Below, one piece after another: positions 55,954-64,000 of a stretch of DNA of 64,000 nucleotides; the stretch's first letter is position 1; each line of letters starts with the position of its first letter. The translations under genes and the position numbers were made by a program. Origin of the DNA: Podospora comata (lineage: Eukaryota; Ascomycota; Sordariomycetes; Sordariales; Podosporaceae). Below the pieces are notes generated by a model. That model did not search any database and had not been told where the DNA came from. It saw only the letters and a list, made by a program, of their open reading frames with translations. The stretch spans positions 2,852,001-2,916,000 of the forward strand of contig CP071499.1 of NCBI GenBank assembly GCA_017354895.1. Direction: 5' to 3'.

Positions 55954-58900
55954 ATGGCCACCATCGACGTGAGCCTGCAGAGACGGTCTCTGCTCCGAGA
56001 CGCGGCCACGCTCCAATTTCTGCCGCGGGAACTGGTCCTTATCATCCAGGACCACCACACTCACTCGAGCCAGCTCTTAGAGGCCATCGCGACGGCCGCC
56101 CTCATTGCGCCCGCCACAGACAGGATATTCGCCCACTTTGACAGCTGTTTTGCCGACATCTGCGCCAGATGGGTCTTGTCCCACCCAAAGCTCGATGTAA
56201 AAGTTTTTGCGTCGTTTGCCAGGATCTTGCCGTTTGCGCCGGCTCTGTCTGTGTTTCTTACATCGCATATTCAAGGGGGAGGAGGAGCCGGAGGACTGAG
56301 ACCAGGACAGCAAATACTCGACCACCTTGACTTGACATCGTTTAGTGATATCGACCTACCCATTATTCTCCTCGCCTTATGGAGACTCAATAATTTTGAC
56401 AAGAGAACTTATTCACCACTCTCGAGCCCGTCACAGCTCCAGTCTCTGTTCACCACCCATGCCAACCCTGCAGTGAGATGTCTCGCCATCCGGATTTTCT
56501 GCCAGCTCCACGATGCCTCGGACCAGAAGCTGGAGGCTTTGTTCACCAAATACATTGCCCAGGACACCAGCCTGATTGCGGATTTGGACGGGAGAAGGGC
56601 AGATTATTCGTTTCTGAGCCTGTATGAGGATGCGAGGAGCCAAGAGGTCCAGCGCCTTCGCAGTAGTATCCAGACTGATCAGCAGCAACAGCAAGAAGGA
56701 CCGGTTGCTCCAGTAATTCAAAATCTTACCCCCCTTGTTGTCACATATGGCAAGACTGTCCTTCCACGGCCCCTCGGTCCTGTGAACACGCCAAGTACTC
56801 TCGCGCTCACTTCGACGACGGTGGAAAATCTCGAGAATCTCGGCAGGCTTTTGCAGAAGCCAGGTCCCGTTCTGCTCCATGGTCTGTCCGGTGCGGGCAA
56901 GACATCGTTGGTTCAGGAGGTTGCGAGGGAGTTGGGGAAGCAGGGTGAGATGGTCACGCTGCATCTGAACGAGCAGACGGACGCCAAGATGCTTCTGGGG
57001 CTGTACACGACAGATGAGAAGCCCGGTTCCTTCTCGTGGCGCCCAGGTGTTTTGACGACAGCGGTCAGGGAAGGAAGATGGGTCTTGATTGAGGACCTGG
57101 ATCGTGCGCCGACCGAGGTTATGAGCACGCTGCTGCCCCTTATTGAGCGTGGAGAGCTTCTGATTCCGGGGCGTGGGGAGAGGATACAGGCTACCAGTGG
57201 GTTCCGGATGTTTGCGACGGTTCGGACGTTGATGGGAATGAACGACAAGGAGAATCTACCGAATATGATTGGGCAGCGGTTGTGGCAGTTGCTGCATATC
57301 AAGGCTCTTCCGAGGGATGACTTGAGGGAGGTCATCGTTGGGAGATATCCGTTGCTGCACAGGTATACGGTTGGGATTTTGGCCGTTTTCGACAGGCTTA
57401 TTGCTTCGACGAGTGGTTCTTCGAGGCTGTCTCTTGGGCGGACGGTGTTGGACCGGCCCATTGGTACGAGAGATCTTTTGAAGTGGTGCGGGAGATTGGA
57501 CGATATCCTGCGCTCGGCTGGTGTCAAGACTGGGGAGGAACCCGTCACGGATACTACGAGAGACCGGATGTTCCTGGAGGCTGTGGACTGTTTCGTCAGC
57601 AACATTCATGAAATTGCTGCTCGCAATCTGTTGATTCAAGCTATTGCCAAGGAGATGCATCTTTCCCCTGAACGCGTTCGGCATTATCTCTCACATTACA
57701 TCCCCGATATGGTGGACTCCGAGTCACGGCTGACGATTGGCCGTGCCTCTTTTGTCAAGTCACGGAGGTCTGGCAGGATCACCAAGTCAAAGAGACCTTT
57801 CGCTACTACCGTTCATGCCAAGAGGCTGCTCGAGCAGATTGCCGTTGCTGTCAAGCACCGTGAGCCCCTTTTGCTCGTCGGTGAGACCGGCATTGGTAAG
57901 ACTACGGTGGTTCAGCAACTTGCCGAGTCGCTCGGTCACCAGCTCATTGCCGTTAATTTGTCTCAACAAAGCGAAGCCAGTGATTTGCTTGGCGGTTTCA
58001 AGCCGGTCAGCGCCCAAAGTCTTGCCATGCCCATCAAGGAGGAGTTTGAGGATCTTCTTGAGAAGACCGGTGTCTCTGCTGAGAAGAACAGGGAATATCT
58101 CGATCGTATTGCCAAGAGATTTGTCAGGGGCAAGTGGAGAGAAGTCTCCAAGGAGTGGCGGAAGGCTCCCAAGATGTTTGAGGCTATTCTTGAGAAGCTG
58201 GAGAGCGCCCAGACCAAAGATGAGCCAGCCGAGGAGCAGCCAGCCAAGCGCCGCAAGACTGGGTCGACAAAGCTGCAACGGTTGCGTGACTTGAGACCTC
58301 GCTGGGATACCTTTTCTCAGAGTCTCGATCAGTTCGATAGGCAGGTTGCCAGCGGGGGTGCTTTCGCCTTTGCCTTTGTGGAGGGCAAGATTGTCAAGGC
58401 TGCCAGGAATGGCGACTGGATTCTCCTGGACGAAATCAACCTTGCTTCGCCCGACACGCTGGAGAGCATTGCTGGTCTCTTCCAGACGACACCCTCTCTT
58501 CTTCTCTCAGAGACGGGAGAAATCGAGAGGATCCAGGCACATCCAAACTTTCGTGTTTTCGGCGCCATGAACCCAGCCACCGATGTGGGCAAGCGAGATC
58601 TCCCACTCGGTCTGAGATCTCGCTTCACCGAGATATATGTTCAGAGCCCCGATCGGGATAAGAAGGATTTGCTTACCATCATCAAGACTTATCTGAAGGG
58701 CAACAACAGCACCATTGACCGCTTGGCTGATGATGTTGCTGATTTGTATCTTGAGATCAAGCAGAGGGCAGAGGCGAAGCAGTTGGTCGACCAGGCCAGT
58801 GAGGTTCCTCACTTCAGTTTGCGTACCCTGACGCGGGTCCTGACATACGCCAACGATGTGGCTCCTGTATATGGACTCGACCGTGCCTTGTATGAGGGTT

Positions 58901-61900
58901 TCTGCATGTGCTTTACTACTCTGCTCAGCGAGGAGTCGGAGCGCACAGTCAGGCCGCTTATCCACCAGCATCTCCTCAGGAAGTCCAATATTCTCACTCA
59001 ACCACCGAAGAAGCCCCTCGATGGAAAGCCTTATATCTCCTTCAAGAACAGGGACAAGACCCATGAGTACTTCTTGCTCCAAGGCAACCACGAGCCCATT
59101 GTGCGAGACGACTACATCATCACTCGCTACGTTGAGCGCAATCTCCTCAACCTTGTCCGCGCCACCTCTACTCGGAGGTACCCCATCCTCATCCAAGGTC
59201 CCACATCCGCAGGTAAAACAAGCATGATTGAGTACCTGGCCAACTACACTGGCAACAAGTTTGTTCGCATCAACAACCACGAGCACACCGATCTCCAAGA
59301 ATACCTGGGCACTTATGTCTCTGATTCGGAAGGCAAGCTCAGGTTCCAGGAGGGTTTGCTCGTCCAGGCCATGCGGGAAGGCTCCTGGATCGTGCTCGAC
59401 GAGCTGAACCTGGCGCCTACCGATGTCCTCGAAGCTCTCAACCGCCTGTTGGACGACAACAGGGAGCTGCTCATCCCCGAAACTCAAGAGATTGTCCGGC
59501 CGGCAGAGAACTTTTGTTTGTTCGCCACGCAGAATCCCCCTGGCTTGTACGGTGGCCGCAAAGTCTTGTCCCGCGCTTTCAGAAACAGATTCTTGGAGCT
59601 TCACTTTGATGATATTCCAGAAAGCGAACTCAAAGAGATTTTGCAGCAGAGAAGCAGGAACACAGCCCCTTCTGACTGCGGGAGAATCGTCAACGTTTAC
59701 AAGCAGCTCACCCGCCTCCGTCAGGAGTCCCGTGTTTTTGAGCAAAAGAACTCTTTTGCTACGTTGAGAGATTTGTTCAGGTGGGCTCTTAGAGAGTCGG
59801 AGACACGACAGGAGATCGCTGAGCATGGCTACATGCTTTTGGCTGAGAGAGTCCGCAAGCCGGAGGAGAGGGACGAGGTTAGGAAGGTTATCGAGCAGGA
59901 GTTCAGGGTCACTATTGACTCGGCCAAGCTGTATGATCTTGACACTGCGCCTGAGCTGAGAAATGTCAAGGCGAGGAATAGCCAGGGGGTTATCTGGACG
60001 AGGGCGATGAGGCGGTTGTATGTTTTGGTCAAGAGGGCGATCAAGAACAATGAGCCGGTTTTGCTGGTGGGTGAGACGGGTTGTGGTAAGACGACTGTGG
60101 TGCAGTTGCTGGCCGAGTTTGAGGGGCAGGGGTTGCACATTGTGAATGCGCATCAGAATACGGAGACGGGGGATTTGATTGGTAGTCAGAGGCCGGTGAG
60201 GAATAGGGGGGCGGTTGTGGATGCTCTGTTCCGGGATTTAGAGGAGCTGGCGGGTTTGCTTGGGAGGGAGAGGGGGGCTTTGGAGGAGTTGCAGGAGTGG
60301 TATAGGACTCTGTCGGCTGACGAGCTGGCGAGGGTTCCGGAGGCGTTGAGGGCAAAGATTCATGCTGGGATCACGAGAAGCAAGGCCCTGTTTGAGTGGA
60401 GTGACGGTAGTCTTGTTCATGCCATGAGGGAGGGCAGCTACTTTCTTCTTGATGAGATTTCTCTCGCAGATGACTCGGTCCTGGAGCGTCTCAACTCGGT
60501 CCTTGAGCCTCAGCGCACGCTTCTTTTGGCCGAGAAGGGCGTCGACGACTCTTTTGTTCAGGGCACCGAAGGCTTCCAGTTCTTTGCTACCATGAACCCC
60601 GGTGGCGACTTTGGAAAGAAGGAGCTTTCTCCGGCTTTGCGCAACCGTTTCACTGAGATTTGGGTGCCCGCCTTTTCGGATGTGGAGGATGTTCATGACA
60701 TTGTCGTCTCCAAGCTCGACAAGAGATTCAAGCAGGGGAAGAGCACCAAGTCGAAGCCTGTCTCCCGGATCATCGTCGAGTTCGCTTATTGGTTTGGCAA
60801 GGCCTTCCGTCCTTCTTCGGCTACTGCTTTCTCGGTCAGAGATATCCTCTCCTGGGTCCAGTTCATGAACACGTGCCCCTTCAAGTCTACTGATCTCGCC
60901 CTTCTTCACGGTGCGGCCATGGTGTTTATCGACACCATCGGTGCCAACCCCTCCGCTCTCATCTCGGTCGACCCCAAGGAGATGGCCTCACAGCGCCAGC
61001 AATGTCTCGAGCAGCTTGGTGCTCTTTGCGGCAAGGACCTCAGCCAGCTGTACTTTCAAGAGCCAGAACTCGAGATCACCCCCGGAGCTCTCTCCATCGG
61101 GGATTTTGGTGTCGAGAGGTCCGAGGCTGCCAAGCCTGATGCCGGTGATGAGTTTGCCGTTCCTACCACCAAGATGAATGCCATGCGCGTGATTAGAGCG
61201 CTGCAAGGGACGAAGCCGATTTTGCTGGAGGGTAACCCTGGTGTGGGCAAGACTACGTTGATTACGGCTTTGGCGAGGGCTTGTGGACGGCCGCTGACGA
61301 GGATCAACCTGAGTGATCAGACAGATCTGATGGATCTGTTTGGTACGGATGTGCCGGTGGAGGGGGCGGAGGCGGGTAATTTTGTCTGGCAGAATGCGCC
61401 GTTTTTGGAGGCGATGCAGAAGGGGGAGTGGGTCTTGTTGGATGTAAGTGACACTGTTTTGGATCAGGGATAGGGGGGCTGTGACTGACATGATTTTACA
61501 GGAAATGAACTTGGCTTCTCAGACGGTTCTGGAGGGTCTGAACGCCTGTCTTGACCATCGTGGAGAGGTGTACATTGCCGAACTGGACCAGGTTTTCAAG
61601 CGCCATCCCGGCTTCAAGCTGTTTGCTGCCCAGAATCCTCATCACCAGGGCGGTGGTCGTAAGGGTCTTCCTAGTTCGTTTGTCAACCGTTTCACTGTGG
61701 TCTACTCGGACGTCTTCACCAAGGAGGATTTGCTTCATATTACGGCCAAGAAGTTCGCCAAGATTGGCGAGGATACTCAGCATCGTCTTATTGAGTTTAT
61801 GTCGAAGCTTGATGATGAGGTTGTTGGCAGACGGTCGTTTGGTGCGCTCGGGTCTCCGTGGGAGTTCAACTTGCGTGATACCCTTCGCTGGGGCGATTTG

Positions 61901-64000
61901 TTGACTTCCGACAAAGCCCTCTTGGCCGACCGCAAGCCGGATGACTATCTTGATGTCATTATTCGACAGCGTTTCCGGTCGGAGCGTGACCGTGAGGCGG
62001 TCAACAAGCTCTTTGCTGAGATCTTTGAACGGATGCCTGAGCAGCATGGCCTGTACCATGATATCAATCCCTATTTCTGCCAGGTCGGGCTTGCTACCAT
62101 CAAGCGGAATGCGCTGTCGCAGCCGACGCATTTCCCGGCGATTGATCCAATTGCCAGGCTCAAGGAGATTGAGTCGATTTTGATTGCTATTGAGCAGGAC
62201 CTGCCGTGTATCTTGGTTGGTCCTTCGGGCAGTGGGAAGTCGTCTCTTTTGGCCCACGTTGCGGCTTTGGCTGGTAAGCCTATGGTCATCTTCCCGCTTA
62301 ATGCGGATGTCGATGCCATGGATCTTATTGGCGGCTTTGAGCAGGCTGATCCTCACCGTGAGGTGCAAGCGGCGTTGTCCAGGTTCAGACAGGCTCTTCA
62401 GGACCAGATTCTCAGCACTCTGCCAAGCATAGTGGCGCGTGTGGCTCTAGATGTGTTGACTACCTTGAGGTCCTCCTTGACCGGGGAGGCTCATCAGTAT
62501 GAGACTCTTCTGCCACTCATCGAGAGCCTTCAGGTCGATCCAGCTGTCAACCAGGAGCTCGCCACTCTTTTGGATCAGGCAAAGGAGGCTTTACACAAGC
62601 CATTGACGCTCGAGAACCCGAGATTCGAGTGGCTCGATGGTGTCATTGTTCGGGCTGTCGAGACTGGCGCTTGGTTGGTCCTCGATAATGCCAACCTTTG
62701 CAGTGCTTCTGTGCTGGACAGACTGAACTCGCTCTTGGAAAGGCCGAATGGTATCCTCAGCATCAATGAGCACAGTGGTCCGGGTGGTGAGCCGAGGATC
62801 ATTAAGCCCCATCCTGATTTTAGGATTTTCCTGACGGTCGATCCGAGGTATGGAGAGCTGTCGAGGGCTATGAGGAATCGTTCGGTGGAGATTTATCTTG
62901 ATGTTCTTCCTGCTGGGACAAATGTTGTTGTTGAGAGGATTGCACCTGTTGATGGGACGCTTCAGAGATACCATACTGCTGCGAAGTTGGCGTCGTCTCA
63001 AGGCACCGAAGAGGGACAGCTTATTCCTTTGGCGTTTGATGCCATCTCCCTTGGAGACAGCAGCCGTCTTGATGCTTACATCAACATCATCCGCGAGGCT
63101 CTCAGCGATGGCTCGCCATCTCCTGTTCAGTCACCCGACGTCCTGCAACATCTTGACCTGCTCTTGTCTTACATCCACCATGAAGACGCCGGTGAACTCC
63201 GCCAGGCCATCGCGGGGTTGTACACCCCGTCCCCGGACAAGATGCTCATGCCTCTTCACCCGTTGATCAACTCCCCTATGATGCCGCTCCTGGACCAAGC
63301 CCGCGAGGGACTCACCTGCTGGCTGGCAGTCTGCTACGAGCTCTTTATCGACATCCAAAAAGCAGAAAAAGCCATGGCTGGCCAACTCTCCAAGGTCAAC
63401 GTCAGCAAGCCATCCTCGTTGAACCGCCTGCAGAGGTCGTTTGTCGCGGACAAGGTCGCTTCCCTCACCAAGGACTCCACGGTCAACTCTGTCCGGTTTT
63501 TGGCGTCGGTTGCCAAGGCGATCAAGGGGTACATCTCCACCAGCACTGCCGAGCCTGGAAACTGGAAACAGCGCCGCGCTATCCTCCGCCGCGTGGTCCT
63601 CTTTTGGAAGAGGACATTCTCCTTCCTCATTGCGTCTCAGTTTGAGGAAGCGAGATTCCAGTCCCATTTGACTCAGGGTGCTAACCTCCTCCGCCGATCT
63701 CTTGCTATGGCTGGTCGAGATGATGAGGGGATTCAGAAACTACTTGTCTCGATTGGGGAATTTCTCGAGCGGGACTTTGTCGTTGGGTTCAAGCTTGTGA
63801 CAGGTCTCTCCATGGAGACGATGTGGCGGGCTTTACGTCCTGATCCTATTGCTGACCAGGCTACGCTTGAGCAAGTGATGGAGCTGGAGAGGTTGGCGGA
63901 TAGGTTTGATGAGATGAGGTGGAGGGTTGATGTTGATATCGCCACCCTGAGAACAGTTCAGGATTCCATGGCGAGGATCTATGCTGTTGTTCGCACGGGG
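55954..64000 (+). CDS. mdn1: Midasin (Mdn1/Rea1), ribosome-assembly AAA+ ATPase, 5' part
   Basis: This giant dynein-like AAA+ protein removes assembly factors (Ytm1, Rsa4) from pre-60S particles in the nucleolus and nucleoplasm. The window holds 2663 codons; the gene continues past 64000 (fungal midasins are near 4900 aa). The exons are 55954-61443 and 61502 to the edge, with a 58-nt intron (branch GACTGAC). All six Walker A motifs are visible: GLSGAGKT (310-317), GETGIGKT (643-650), GPTSAGKT (1082-1089), GETGCGKT (1373-1380), GNPGVGKT (1760-1767) and GPSGSGKS (2070-2077). Walker B motifs such as WILLDEINLA, WIVLDELNLAP and YFLLDEISLA alternate with them. The intron cuts the AAA5 Walker B between Asp1830 and Glu1831. 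The linker, D/E-rich and MIDAS domains are outside the window. Confidence 0.97.

Noticed and set aside
58507-60153. 548-codon minus ORF opposite midasin
   Set aside because: Antisense shadow; the sense strand shows Walker motifs throughout.

Overview
The window is nuclear DNA of a filamentous ascomycete (Pezizomycotina). The gene set and protein sequences look like a sordariomycete, probably Sordariales; I cannot name the species. The evidence is many short introns (mostly 54-120 nt) with GTRNGT donors and CTRAY branch sites, GC-rich coding DNA, CT-rich leaders, and fungal versions of conserved genes. I find 21 protein-coding genes, two of them cut by the window edges. I saw no mobile element, virus-like element, CRISPR array, tRNA or rRNA.

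Layout: the 3' end of cdc42 (+, 3-235); cytosolic asparaginyl-tRNA synthetase (+, 1563-3360); a four-RRM Nrd1/Mrn1-type RNA-binding protein with a long ATG-free leader (+, 6404-8857); kinetochore Mis12/Mtw1 (+, 9742-10838); a TRK potassium transporter (-, 11651-14540); a mitochondrial PPR protein (-, 17394-20336) divergent from a histidine acid phosphatase (+, 20642-22217); a Zn2Cys6 regulator (-, 23444-25323); a D-2-hydroxyglutarate dehydrogenase-type FAD enzyme (-, 26953-28659) divergent from proteasome alpha4 (+, 29198-30213); a CHY zinc-finger protein (-, 30481-30947) divergent from the TFIIH helicase XPB (+, 31744-34323); pyrroline-5-carboxylate reductase (-, 35322-36366) divergent from CTD-kinase subunit Ctk3 (+, 37179-38033); histone acetyltransferase Hat1 (-, 38500-40130) divergent from a ZIP9-type zinc transporter with an apparent frameshift (+, 40850-42045); an F-box/WD40 protein (+, 44667-46878); pyruvate dehydrogenase E1 alpha (+, 48336-49944); DNA ligase I (+, 50782-53816); mitochondrial ribosomal protein bL12m (-, 54691-55380) divergent from the first 2663 codons of midasin (+, 55954 to beyond 64000).

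The genes do not form a biosynthetic or defence cluster. They are core functions: translation, RNA metabolism, transcription and chromatin, proteolysis, DNA ligation, mitochondrial gene expression and metabolism, and ion transport. Six divergent pairs share upstream regions of 0.3-0.8 kb. I found no new system. The unusual points are in gene architecture: a 7-nt internal exon, initiator exons of 4 and 5 nt, three introns that are in frame and free of stops, long leaders purged of ATG, a stop codon made by a microsatellite junction, and a decayed repeat tail behind the proline-biosynthesis gene.
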